64,000 nucleotides of DNA, taken from Pohlia nutans. Taxonomy: Eukaryota; Streptophyta; Bryopsida; Bryales; Mniaceae. The stretch spans positions 33,323,811 through 33,387,810 of the forward strand of contig CM040085.1 in the NCBI GenBank assembly GCA_022496805.1, in the 5' to 3' direction. Position numbers and translations under genes: made by a program. The notes beneath the pieces were generated by a model. That model was not told where the DNA came from. It did no database searches and saw only the letters and a list, made by a program, of their open reading frames with translations. Positions 35,848 through 48,030 of this stretch are shown here, piece by piece; within the stretch, counting starts at the first letter, position 1, and every line of letters starts with the position of its first letter.

Positions 35848-37280
35848 CAACAGACCATAGAGAAATAAAGACGAAGCCTACAATTTGTGTGAACAAGAAG
35901 ATGCTCTAAACAAAGACAAAAACCAAAAACAGTAACCAGTATGCAAGGAAGATGACCAAGAAACAAAGTGCCGCTGGAGCAGTGGTCGCTGGATCAGGAG
36001 TTGCTAGAACAGAGATCGCTGGAGCAGGGGACGCTGGTACAAGGAGGCAGCCCAAGGCAGCCAGCAGAAGCAGCCAACGGAGGCAACCAGCGGAGACAGA
36101 CCAAGACAGCCAGCGGCAGCCGGTGGTGCAATAGGCGATACAGCCTGCAGCATGTACAGACCAAGGCAGACAGTCGGCCGTTCAACAACTGAGAGTACGC
36201 ATACGTACACACACGAGATACGCATACGTACATACGAGATACGTATACGAGATAAACATACATACACACACGTATTGTTTAAATACAAGTACGGATACCT
36301 CATACAGTATATGTATGTATACATACAAATACAAGGCATACTGCCAGACCAAATACAAAAGAAAAAAAACCAAATACTACAGTATATACTATATACTACC
36401 TAATTACAAAAAAACAAAAACATACATTAAAAATTTTAAAAATTTTAAAAACTAATAATAATAACAAAAAAGAAAAAGAAAAAACAACAACAAAAAAGAA
36501 AAGAAAAGAAAAAAACAACAAAAACAAACAAAATAAAAAAATGAGAGAAAAAAAAAAGAAAAAAAAAGAAAAAAAAGAAAAGAGAAAACCATAAAACAAA
36601 AAGAAATGATAAATACCCCAAACTTGGGCTACTAAAGAACCCCAAGTACAAACTTGGGCTACTTGGGAATCCCAAGTTCAAACTTGGATTATTTGGGAAT
36701 CCCAAAAACCCCAAGTTCGAAACAAAAAAACACCAACAAACTTACACAAGACAAACAAACTACAATATAAAAGCAAAATTCAATACTAATAGCACAACGT
36801 ACAAAGTAAAAACCCATCCTCTTAAAAATAAAATACTTCCCCAACACCTTTTACTTTTACATAATACTACAAACACCACTATAAATATAAAAACAAATAT
36901 CTATTTAAAAACCAATAAAAATATACACACAAATACCAACACAAATATTGACACCATTACAAATACCAATACAAACACCAAAGTAAATATAAATGTAAAC
37001 ACCAACATAAATACTAATACCAATAACAAACTCAAAACAAATAGAAATGACATAAAAAAAATTCACAAACGACTTACAAAATATAAAATATTAATACACA
37101 AAACAAAAAATATCAAAACCCCAAAAGCAAATACCCCAACAAAAATAAAAAAACCAACAAACAAAAATGGACTAAACCTAAAGACCGCGTCCAAAAAAAA
37201 AAAAAAAACAACAACAACAACAATGGACTCAGCCTACCGGCCTCGTCCAAAATAAACAAAGAAAAAAGAAAAAAGAAAAA
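35848..37280 (+). other. A-rich inter-ORF spacer of the LINE
   Basis: No coding region. It includes Ala/Gln-type repeats at the start, ACATACGAGATACG-like repeats near 36200, and homopurine A/G runs at 36460-36590. A tandem set of CAAACTTGGGCTACTTGGGA words lies at 36615-36720, followed by long AAATACCAACACAAAT-type repeats. Confidence 0.7.
36615..36722. repeat. Short tandem repeat in the LINE spacer
   Basis: About three copies of a 30-40 bp unit built on CCCAAGTTCAAACTTGG, itself partly palindromic. Confidence 0.7.
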
Positions 37281-40200
37281 ATGGCCCAAAAATCTCCCCT
37301 AAAAAGAAACTTTCTTCACCAAATATTAATATTATGCGGAGACATCGAAACAAACCCCGGGCCCATGCCCGACTTACTAAAAACACACCCACCCACACAT
37401 AAAAGAAGATCCAGAACATACTTCATATCAAGCACGATTAAGCTTCAACCAGAGTACCAACATTTAGCAAAACAATTCTCACCTATCCTAAATATAACAC
37501 ATCCCAATCACACAGAAGCTAGTAATGACTATCCACACATATCAAATTACATATACCGAAACCAACATCACCCACCCTCAAGAATACTATACGCACTCAT
37601 CATCACAATCAGTCCATCAAAAGAAACATGTGACCAACTCCTAATACAAATTCCAAACCCTGATTGGACAACACTATTACTAGAAAAAATGTCACTATTA
37701 CAAAACCCGCCTGAAAGACACATCTCAACTAAACACCCATACACAGAATTCATAGAAAATAATAAAAATTTAATAAACCCACCAAATACCATCCACAAAG
37801 AAATCTACAACTTTATTCATCAACACAACGATACTATAACCCTCCAAAACATGACTGATAAATTCCCTTTTCTCCCTACCAACTTATTAGAAGAAACCAT
37901 TAATATATATGAACCACTACACGAATATACTCACCCCCCACCACTCCCAAACATACCCATACTACAACCACAAGAAATACATACAACAAATTATAATACA
38001 AGGTTTATCACATGGAATGCCTCATCACTGAATACGGCTCTTCCAAACCTACATGAACTAATTGCCAACACACCTGATGAACCCGCTATCATCACAATAC
38101 AAGAAACTAAATTAACCGCTACAAAATCCACCAAATACATATAAAACCTATTCCCAAAATACAAATTAATTTTTAATAACACACACTCTCTAACAAGATG
38201 TATGCAATAAAGAATGCCATACATTCCCGCAAGAGGAGGTCTCCTCACACTAATACACCAAAAATACGCATACCCCGGCAATATCACCAAAATCTCAATC
38301 CCCAAAGAAATATCACCCTATCTACAAATAATAAAAATAGACAACAAACCACTACAAACTTGGCTAATTCTTCACATATATATACCATCACATACAGAGG
38401 ACATACAATATATACCACTGATCCAACAAAACATAACTCAACAAATCAATGCACATCCAAATACCATACACATACTATGCGGTGACTTTAATAGAAATAT
38501 AGCACTTATTGGACGGCAAGATGGAACAAACACGACCCCGCCACAAACAGAAGATACCGAATGGAGAACATTTACAAATAATCTCCAATTAGAATACATC
38601 CCAACAGATTGGCCATACTCCAGACAAGGGGGACAAAATTATAATCAAACCAGCCTAATAAATGGATACTACATTAAAACACCAGATAATACTGTATACA
38701 TATCAACCATAGACAATGACCACAACCTTAATTCTGACCATTCACCAGTAACATTATACATACCACCAAACACCTTACTAGCAAGACCTATACCAATAGC
38801 AAACAAAACAATGAGAATCCTTAACCCCATACCACAAGAAAATATAGAAAAATTCAAAATAAAATATTTCGAAGAAAATTCACTACAAATAAATGAACTT
38901 ATCACAATACTATCAAATGATCAACTAACAAACGACCAATGGCAAACATCATGTTCAAAACTAGATCACATGATACAAAAAATATCTGATAAAATTCAAG
39001 AAACTTGTAGTGCACCCCCATTACCGACATTAACAAATCGTGCCTCACAACAAGGAGGCTTCTTACCAAGAAAACTACAAAAAGCATGGAAAAAACACAT
39101 ATCCACCTACCATTTAATTAGAAAAACAATTTACATAACAAAAAATATACAAAATTGGCAAACACATCCAATAATCGAAAAACTAAAAACCCATACAAAC
39201 GTAACCATCCCACCACCCCCAAGACAAGAACATAATCAACAAGAATGGATCCAATCATTAGCAGAAATAGCCAAGACAGCAAAAATACAAGCTCATAAAA
39301 TCACCACAAAACATACCCAAAGCTGTATAAAAAAGGCAATACTAAAATACAGACAATTATACGACAAAAGCCCGAAGAAAATAAACAAAAAAGTTTTCAA
39401 AAATCAAGAAACACCACCATTAGACTGCATTCTAAATAGAAACAACAACATATTAACCAACCCAGAAGACATAGCAAATGAAATACACATACAACAATCG
39501 ATTAGTAATAGACCTACAGTACCAACATGTTACTACCAACCCGAACACCCAGCACAATGCACTTGCGGAGTGAGACAATATCCATGGCACGACCTTGATG
39601 GCTTTGTAATAGAAAAAAGAAGAAATCCACAAATACCACTGCATAAACACTTTGATCAAGAAACATATGAAATATGTCTAAAAAACCTATCTAACAACAA
39701 AACACCAGGCCCAGACAAAATCCCCAACTCAATACTAAAAAACATGCCTGAAAGCTTCCATAAATTACTCTTTCTATTTTTCTCACATTGCTACAAACAA
39801 AAACAAATCCCAGCCTCATGGAAAATAAGTCTAACCATATTACTGTATAAGAAAGGAAATCCCGCACAACTACCAAACCACAGACCAATAGCACTTGCAA
39901 ATACAATATACAAATTCTTCACCAGTACACTAACACACATATTATCAGCATACGGTGAAAAATTCCAAATTTTATACGATAGTCAAGAAGGATTCAGAGC
40001 AGAAAGAAGTACAGCAAGACAATTACAACTCCTCATAGCAGCACTAGAAGACGCAAAATTTACAAACCAATTCATTTACCTACTATATATAGACTTTAAA
40101 AATGCATTTGGCTCATTAGACCACGCAAGACTCTTATCTATAATGAAAGACCTTGGATACCCTGAAGATGCAATAATGCTAGTTGGAAACATATACTCCC

Positions 40201-43200
40201 ACTCAAATACCATATTTACTGGTGAACACTTTGGCAAAACAAAACCAATACCAATTCAAAGAGGCACCATACAAGGAGACACACTTAGCCCATATCTCTT
40301 CATAATCTTTCTCGAACCACTCTTGAGATGGCTACAAAGAGGGGAAAACGGATACACATTTGGTACATCAAAAATAAAAATCAGCTCTGCAGCATACGCA
40401 GATGACTTTGCAGCCATATCAAATAATATAGAATCACTACAAACACAAATAAATAAAATTGACAAATTCTGTGAATGGGCAGGCATGGACTTGGGAGTTA
40501 CAAAATGTGCTATCACTGGTTGCCCAAATAAAACCAAAATTCAACCAAACAAATTTAAAACCCACATGACAAACCAAAAAATTAGTTACAGAGACCAAAC
40601 AATACCAGTACTCCATCAAAATGAACCCTATGTATACTTGGGCATACAATTAGTTCCATCACTAAAATGGAAACTCCAAACACATATCACCACAACTAAA
40701 ATAATAGACCAATGCAAACAACTATCAAAATGCCCTGCCACTATTAAACAAAGAATCAATATGGTGGACACAGTAATCTGAGCAGGCATAGCCTACAGCT
40801 TCTTTGCAGTCCCATATTCACTACCAACCATTAAAAAACTAGACAAGAAAATTATTGCAATCCAAAAAACAATATGCGGACTACCCAAAAGCACTGCAAA
40901 CATAATAACACAACTACCCCATGAGTTATTCGGACTAGAAGCCTTCTCTCTAAAAAATGCCTACCTTAGATGCATTGGTGAACAACTTCGAAATGCACTT
41001 AACGACAAAGGGAGACTAGGAATAATATATAAAGGATTAATACAACACATACTTGCTAGAGCCGGCGGAGCCGTAGACATCCCACGAATTAAACGCCAAG
41101 ATTGCATTACATCACCCACAACACGTACATTATTCCTTCTGAAAACAGCAGGTGGTATACACCTAAAAAGCACAGAAGAAAACTTCCAACTCCACATGAC
41201 CGAACTAGAAAAAGAATGGAGATCTACAGTCATAAACGAACTCCCACACTTAGACCCAAAACTCTCCATCAAATTATTATATAAACTAATGGCACACAAA
41301 ATTTATAATATAAATCAAATCATCCTTCCCAACGGTACAAAGCTAATGTCACCAGAAGAATTCAAAATATACTACCAAAATCCAACTAAACTAGACAAAA
41401 GTGCACTAAACTTAGCAGAACAACTCTTCTGTGAACCAAAATGTACTCAAGATTGCCCAAATACATGCCAAGTACACTTACCACCCCGTACACTAAAAGA
41501 AAAATATAAAATATATAACCACAGAATAATACCAAATACACCAATAAACCCCGTACAACTCCCTCAACCTCCACAAGCACAACAACCAGCCCCATCACAA
41601 AATATAAAAAACGACCCCATAAGATTCCCCATTGACACAATATTAAACCACAAAACAATTACAACAAAAGATAAATATAAAATATCTAAAAAATACAACA
41701 CCTACCTATGTCAATGGATAGACTCAAACCACATAACATACAATAAATGGTTACAACAACGCGAACTATTTCCAATAAATCTACCAACAGTAATACATCA
41801 TAATCTAAACCTACTTACACAATACTACACAGATTATAAAAACAAGCACTATCAAAATATCATAAACACACAATTTACACCAGTGCAAAATAGAGACACA
41901 AGACACATCCCACCTCCAACAATAATCCCCTACATTAAAACATCCACAATTGAATGTAACCCAGAAAGAGACATAGACACAAACAAATGCACCATTCAAA
42001 CACAAAATGAAAAAACCCACATATATAATGACACCGGTAAATATATCACCACCATTCCGACTACAAGAATAAAATGGTTATGGCAACAATGTAACAACAA
42101 CAAATACAACACCCACAGACTAATACCTGCTATACAAACATTTGAAACAGAAGTAGTCTGGTTATACCAAAGATACGAACACAAAAACCACAAAAAGAAT
42201 ACAATAAAAACACCACACCATACCATTCCATCCAACATTCTAGACACACTAATAACAACATTTAATATAACACACTCATACTTTTCCTCACCAATAACAT
42301 GTTCCATGAAATCTACCCAATTCTACTCAACATTCGCCAAAGACAAGATTTTTGGCTCACTGGGGACAGCCTTTCCATACAAATGGAAAGGCATCGGATA
42401 TGCACACCCAAATGACGCCGATACAGCACAACAAGCAATACATTGGGCAAAAATAGCAGCAAAACAAGACGTACAAATATCAAAAAGACTGCCTGGACTA
42501 AAACATGCTTCAGGGCAGAACTAATGGCTATACATGAAACACTTTCAATAATCACCACTAAATACATAAACGAACCTGCACATATTTTTACAGATTGTCT
42601 CAATTGCATACATGCTCTAAACACACAACTAAAACACCCAACCCAACAAAACAACCATGCCGACAAAACTATATTAGAAGAAATGGTAAAAATGCTAAAA
42701 ATACGAACACAACCAACTACATTATACAAAGTTAAAGCACACGCTAAAATCAACGGAAATGAACACGCAGACCAACTCGCAAAAGAAGGAACCATGCAAA
42801 GAGGCTACCAACAAGCAGTAAACCCACACGAATTTGCACATACCACACCTTACTACTTCCAAAAAGACACATGGCCCGGTCGCATTAAACGACCTGACAA
42901 AGGACCAGTTAGATGCTTGGAAGAATACATAAAAAAACATGATCGTGAAAATAACTTAGAAATTCTGGCATAAGACTTTTCCAACATTAGCAAATGGACA
43001 ACAAACCCCATCATAGACAACGAAATGTCCAATGACTTTTGGAAAAATCCAGAAATAACAGACGCACAAAAAACAAGCATACTAAAATTTAGAACCGGTC
43101 AATACATGGGTAATGCCAGAAAACAACTAATTTTTGGCGTACAAAGATTTCCCTCAAAAACATGTCCCATATGCAACTCACAAGATGCAGACACATGGCT

Positions 43201-43834
43201 ACACATACTCTTACTATGCAGACAACACCATATACACGCACTAAGAACCAAAAGACACAATAAAGCGGTATGGGAATTAAGAAAATTAATACTTTCCTCA
43301 AATAAATCAAGATGCTACACTCTCATGAATGCGGGCACATTCAACAATAACCCACAAGAAAACACAGTCCCTTCATGGCTATTACCATATACTTGTAATC
43401 AACAAAGATGTCAATGTAATGCCAGATTCAAACCAGATATCCTATGCATTAAAGGCGTCCCATACCAAAGCCCACCCCCTCTAAACCCCGATGATAACTT
43501 AACCATACAATTCATAGAATTCACATACACAAACGACAGATTCTCACCAGAAACAATTGGTAGGAAAACTGTAAAATATCAACCTCTAATTAATAACATC
43601 ATACAACAAGGTTGGAAAGTAGACCCTATCATAGTCATTACAGCTGGAGCCAGAGGAACCACACACGTCCCCTCAATGAAACAACTAGAAACAAAATTTA
43701 ACATTTGCGAAACTTCCATAAAACACACATTCAAAACAATAAATACCATTGCCATACAGTATGCCGGATCTATCCTTTTACATAAAAGACGTATAGAGTA
43801 TAATCAAACAATACCAACAGACGTAGTACATTAA
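37281..43834 (+). pseudogene. LINE ORF2: 2A-like motif, APE endonuclease, RT, RNase H, CCHC and possible PD-(D/E)xK
   Basis: ATG at 37281. Codons 19-28 read CGDIETNPGP, a 2A-type peptide-bond-skipping motif. An APE endonuclease follows, with FITWNASSL, TIQETKL, LCGDFNR and NSDHSPV. Reverse transcriptase motifs are NKTPGPDKIPNS, LLYIDFKNAFGSLDH, GTIQGDTLSPYLF and YADD (40395-40406). RNase H has FRAELMAI, HIFTDCLN and NEHADQLA. The C-terminus has CPIC...H...C from 43163, then KPDIL (43430), IEFTYTND (Glu at 43517) and KTVKY (43574), which could be a restriction-like nuclease. In-frame stops: TAA 38142, TAA 38208, TGA 40779, TAA 42971. A frameshift lies near 42450-42520, before the RNase H acidic core. 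The enzyme would nick target DNA and copy the element RNA from the nick; this copy cannot make the full protein. Confidence 0.88.
37335..37364 (+). other. 2A-like ribosome-skipping motif
   Basis: The motif encodes CGDIETNPGP with the Pro-Gly-Pro end intact, preceded by the hydrophobic NFLHQILIL. In known 2A sequences the bond between the last Gly and Pro is not formed. Here it would release a 27-residue leader from the endonuclease polyprotein. Confidence 0.85.
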
Positions 43835-44320
43835 AAGAGGGAGGGTAATGATGAAAACCACTGCTAGCCACTCTTTTCAAACAACTAGCTCAACTTGTCT
43901 CAGGAGATAGGACAGGCCGGTTGGTTGATACAAACTTTCCTGCCATGATAACTCACTAGCAGCACCAAGCCATGTGTATCACACCACTGCTCAACGAGCC
44001 CAATTGGTTTCGAACTCGGACCACATAATTGTGATACAACGCCCTTCATCAACCAACCAAAGAACTCATGACTTGGTGATAAAACCTAACATTAAACATA
44101 CCTTTATACAAACTAACACTCAACCACCATTACTTCGCTCTTTTCATGTGTTACTGTTACTGTTACTTTGTTTTGGTAACTATAGTGTCCATCCTCGAAA
44201 GGGGAGAGTAGTATTGTCCCAATGTCCCTTTGTCCGGTGGGCATCGGGTCATTGACATTACGAACGGACACTTTATTCACGCCGGCCCTTTTCTTTAGGG
44301 TTGGTGTTTCTATCTATCTA
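43835..44320 (+). other. LINE 3' UTR with antisense tRNA-like boxes and (TATC)n tail
   Basis: On the minus strand GGTTGGTTGATGAAGG (A-box-like) and GAGTTCGAAACC (B-box-like) lie about 30-40 bp apart, as in a tRNA-type pol III promoter. The same block is kept in the truncated copies at 7489 and 10541. The 3' end carries the TATC repeat used as tail by this family. Confidence 0.65.
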
Positions 44321-44330
44321 TGGAATTGTA
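44319..44330. repeat. Right target-site duplication of the LINE
   Basis: TATGGAATTGTA, matching 32489-32500. Confidence 0.85.
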
Positions 44331-44344
44331 GCATTATGGCGTAG

Positions 44345-44576
44345 TTAACCCTTAAATGTCCCATGGGGATGGTATATACATTGTCGTATGATTGAGATTT
44401 GCTACCAACAAGAAACTCTAAATTGGGATCTTGATAGCTCATTAGAACTGTATTGATGTAAATTTCAACTTCTCTTCTGCACCCAAACCCATTAAAGGTG
44501 TGAATCTATTCCAAATACAACCAAAATACATTGTATTCTATTGGTCGCCACGGCACGTTCAGACGTTTAGGGTTAA
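44345..44576. mobile_element. TTAA-flanked MITE, family C
   Basis: TTAACCCTTAAATGTCCC at the left, AGACGTTTAGGGTTAA at the right, 232 bp. Its right TTAA (44573-44576) is also the left TTAA of the next element. Confidence 0.85.
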
Positions 44577-45208
44577 ACCCAGGGTTTTGGTATATAAAAC
44601 AGCTATAGGGGGTCTTATAGGCGGATTCATTTGAATCCCCCTATCACTGTGAACATCTAAATTCTTAATCAGCAGCTTTAATCGGCTATATCTCATTCAA
44701 TACTAGGAGTTAGCATTTGATCTTGGGCTCATTGGATAGATCTTGTCGTGCACTACACGATGCATATATCACAAGCAAGATTTGAGTAAGTTTTGAGCAA
44801 GATGTGAACAATACAACATTTGCTTTTAAAAAGCTCATATCTCCCTCAATACCAGTCGTATGGTAGTAATCTTAGGCTTTTTGTAAACGGTTAAACAAGG
44901 GCTACAAGATCCATACCTCACTCAAAAGATTCAAGTATAATATGAAGGAGATATAGACTTCTAGGGTTCTGACCTTTAGAAGCTGATACCTCCTTCAATA
45001 TTAGTCCTATGGTGTTTTTCTTTAGCTCTTTGGAAAGGGCATGACGAGGGCTATAAGATTGGTACCTTGTTTGTCTGATTTGAGCAAGTTTTGAGTAACT
45101 TATGACACTTTTAGTTTTGGCAGTGTTAGAACCAGCAGCACTGGAGTAGATTGTAGTTGTGGTAACCACCAGCCTAGATGGCCTTTTATACCGAAACCCT
45201 GGGTTTAA
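44573..45208. mobile_element. TTAA-flanked TIR element, family E
   Basis: The left tip is TTAAACCCAGGGTTTTGGTA and the right tip TATACCGAAACCCTGGGTTTAA in inverse register, giving an inverted repeat of about 20 bp with one or two mismatches. The 636-bp element is non-coding. Internal repeats of TGATACCTCCTTCAATA-like words are visible. Confidence 0.8.
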
Positions 45209-45249
45209 TGGTATTCAGCTGTTCTTTTGGGTTCTTTTTTGGCTAGGAT

Positions 45250-45648
45250 TAAGGTAGAGGTGCCAAAAACCGTGCGAATTTCAGGTTTGCTTACTTAGGA
45301 CAGTGGTGGAAAAAGTTTAGAATTTTTTGATGGTCTCCAAAGTTAGTGCAAATCCATCCCAAAAAAAACACATTTTTTGAATAAGTCTATAATTTCCTGT
45401 GAATTTCTGAGTGTGGAGTCATAGAATGACCATTAACCGTTCATAGGGTCCTGGTTTTCATGAGAGGTTGGATTCTGAAAATAAAGCGCTTCTGCACCAA
45501 TCAGAAGCCCTCAATTTTTCCATGTATGGACGGAATTAGAGCACTCTTGTACACTTTCTGAAACCAGGTTGGGTAAGTTTCTGGGACCTAGCCCTCAAGC
45601 CTACTGCTCGGTTTCAGGACCCGCTCGGTTTTCAGCACCTCTACCTTA
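45250..45648. mobile_element. TA-flanked TIR element
   Basis: TAAGGTAGAGGTGCC at the left is mirrored by GCACCTCTACCTTA at the right; the similarity continues inward (AAAACCG). If the duplication is TA, it would be of Tc1/mariner type; the TSD is ambiguous because it lies inside the palindromic tip. Confidence 0.7.
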
Positions 45649-46160
45649 TCATATAGTTTATGAACCTTATGTGCACCTTCAGTAGAAACTGTAACTTGAT
45701 CACGACGGTATGGATTCCAAAGCCCATGTTTTACTGTATAAAAAATCTGCTAGAACCATATACATTTGCTTGGGCCGAAGAAAAAATTCACCAATAAGTA
45801 TGTGTGTGTCCATTTGATGCATGTAATGAACTGAATCGAAGAAGACGAGATGCTGGAAGGCTAAACCAAAGTTTCATGAATTAAAAAAAAATAGTAACCC
45901 TAAGTTCAGAAGGACCGAATTCACCACCCCTGAATTTGTCTGCTCTTGGACAACAATATACGGCTGCATCTGGAGTTATAATCTCTCAAACTAGCAGTCT
46001 GCTGATCCCGAAATTCACACATCGTCTTCTTTGATGAGCGCTCCTCAAAGTCATATGGTTGAATTGAGCACTAAACCTTAAACAAGAAGCGCAAGACAGT
46101 CCGAAAAAAAATACCCAGAAAATGGCCCCAACGACAAGAATAGCCCTGGGCGGTAATGGG
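45649..46160. other. Intergenic DNA, no gene seen
   Basis: No coding region or repeat border recognised. Confidence 0.35.
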
Positions 46161-46881
46161 TTAACCCCTAAACGACATCACCCCTCTACAAATTTGGCAG
46201 TTTTGCAAACATGCATCATAAAATGCAACGCAGAAGGATATTCTGAACTTGATGTATGAATAAAAGTTGTACATTATCAATTTTAGATTCTATCCATACG
46301 GTTAGATCTGCGATTGCTATCACAAATATTTTTGTATAAAATTTGAAACTTGAAATTGAAAATTCCTTTGTAATTTAATTGCAAATAAGATATTAACAAT
46401 CACTAGTAGGATTTTGGTCCTTTATAACTAGTCCTTTGTGACTTACATGGTCCTTTGTGACTCAAATCCTTAGAAAAGAAGTTGTTTTGGACCATTTAAG
46501 TCATAAAAGACCACTTATAAAGAACCAAAATCCTACTAGTGAATTTTTACATGAAATTTAATATGATTGGTTGAAATGTAATAGTCTAAGTGTAGTGATT
46601 TTTGAAGATTTTTTGGTTGCTTAATTTTAGGAGTTGACTTTTCTAAGAGCACTTCTACACTAAAATCTTTGAAATTTTGGGTGAATCACTACAACATGAA
46701 ACGAGGCATTAAAATTTCACAAACCATCTCCTTTCTAATCGGATCACACATGCATGAAGCTAACTTTCCATAAAATATATAGTAAAAAAATCACATCACA
46801 AAAAATCAATGACGGATGAGAAATCCGAGTTTGATTCTGTTCATCGTCCACATTCTGAACGATTGGATGTTTAGGGGTTAA
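46161..46881 (+). mobile_element. TTAA-flanked MITE, family A, with nested CACTA element
   Basis: TTAACCCCTAAACGACATC at the left and GATGTTTAGGGGTTAA at the right. Without the nested 141-bp element and its 3-bp duplication it is about 577 bp, the usual length of the family. This is the most complete copy in this orientation. Confidence 0.9.
46401..46541. mobile_element. Small CACTA-type element
   Basis: CACTAGTAGGATTTTGGT at the left and its inverse ending CCTACTAGTG at the right, flanked by AAT (46398-46400 and 46542-46544). CACTA tips and a 3-bp duplication define the superfamily. Non-autonomous, 141 bp. Confidence 0.92.
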
Positions 46882-47754
46882 GGAACATACCAAGCCCCTC
46901 AGGCTCAGTTTTCTCAAATTTCAAACAACTTTGACTATTAATTGCTAATAATGGATAAATGTTCTTATGAATTATTTTTCAGGCATCATTTGTGGCAAGA
47001 ATAGTATGTACTTGCATTTTTAGAATGTAAACTATTTTTGTATTTTGAGGTTAAAATTCAAAACGACTCCTTTCTTTCTAAATAAGGAAATGACGTTTTA
47101 AAGGTTAGTTGCACATCATGATTGCACAATCCACGCGTGGTGACTTACTATTTAAGTATCTAATTGACTAATGTTGGTGGGGAACTACATGGTATGCCCT
47201 GTAATTTTTGGATGACCTTTGGAGTGCAATTTATAGTTGCTAGTGGATATGTATAGGGTAATGATCGAGGACGGGTACATTAGAATTAACTGAAAAGAAG
47301 TGCATGTAACCTCCCTTTTTGCTCTACTTCTAACTTCTCTGTTGAACTATACTTGGATTGAATATTGTCGTGTCATAGATTGTCTCCTTGTGGGCCATGG
47401 GCTTGGAGCTTTGGTAGAAGGTGTAGAAGCCATAGCAAGGTGTGGAGAATAGTGACGATGCCATGTTTTAGATTGTCTCCCAACTCGTCATAGACTAGTT
47501 TTTGGTTTATTTATATTTTAATATAAGTTCAAGAAGAATTAAACACGAGTTTACCAAACTTTCCTCTTTGGGCTGATTTTTCGGTTAACTCTATCACCCG
47601 ACATAAAAACATGAATTATCAACTTTTCTTTCCCTACCTCTTTCTTTCTATGGCTAAGATAATTGAGTTATCCATAAAGGCAACACGGGGTAGCATGTCT
47701 CTTACCCTGTGATTTTCATCTTCAAATAGAAATCTCTGTCACAAAGAACCAAAT
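46882..47754. other. Intergenic DNA, no gene seen
   Basis: No coding region or repeat border recognised. Confidence 0.35.
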
Positions 47755-47799
47755 TGGTTGATTTGAGAGAGCAAGAGGTTGGTGTAGGCGGACCTAGAG

Positions 47800-47930
47800 A
47801 TTCCACCATGGGAACGCTAGAGTGGTATGGCGGAGCTTCTCTTGCATCGAGGAGGTTCAAGGTTCAAATCTCTCTGACAACGCAATGTGATTCAATTGAT
47901 GGAAAAAAGGGGCCAAAACTCATTTTCACC
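47800..47930 (+). repeat. tRNA-derived SINE-like sequence
   Basis: A-box-like GGTATGGCGGAGC is followed about 30-35 bp later by the B-box AGGTTCAAATCTC. A tRNA gene is unlikely because no cloverleaf closes. A SINE head is the simplest reading; its ends are not defined. Confidence 0.4.
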
Positions 47931-48030
47931 GCCTTTCAAACTAAAATACCAGTTTTTCCTCTTGTAAAAATTGTTTGCTCAACTTTACGGATAACTCTAA
48001 TCTGGGTAGGATAAGTTAACTCCTCCTCAG

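Larger units (their letters stand above)
32501..44320 (+). mobile_element. Full-length 11.8 kb non-LTR retrotransposon (APE, RT, RNase H, possible second nuclease)
   Basis: The element is bounded by a 10-12 bp target-site duplication and ends in TTTCTATCTATCTA. Layout: GC-richer 5' UTR (32501-34119), ORF1 (34120-35847), A-rich spacer (35848-37280), ORF2 (37281-43834), 3' UTR (43835-44310), (TATC)n tail. ORF2 and the spacer are very A-rich and G-poor on the coding strand. Five in-frame stops and one frameshift across the two ORFs make this copy defective. Domain order with APE first and a possible restriction-like nuclease last recalls the Dualen/RandI clade. That clade assignment is inference and needs an RT phylogeny. 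Confidence 0.88.
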
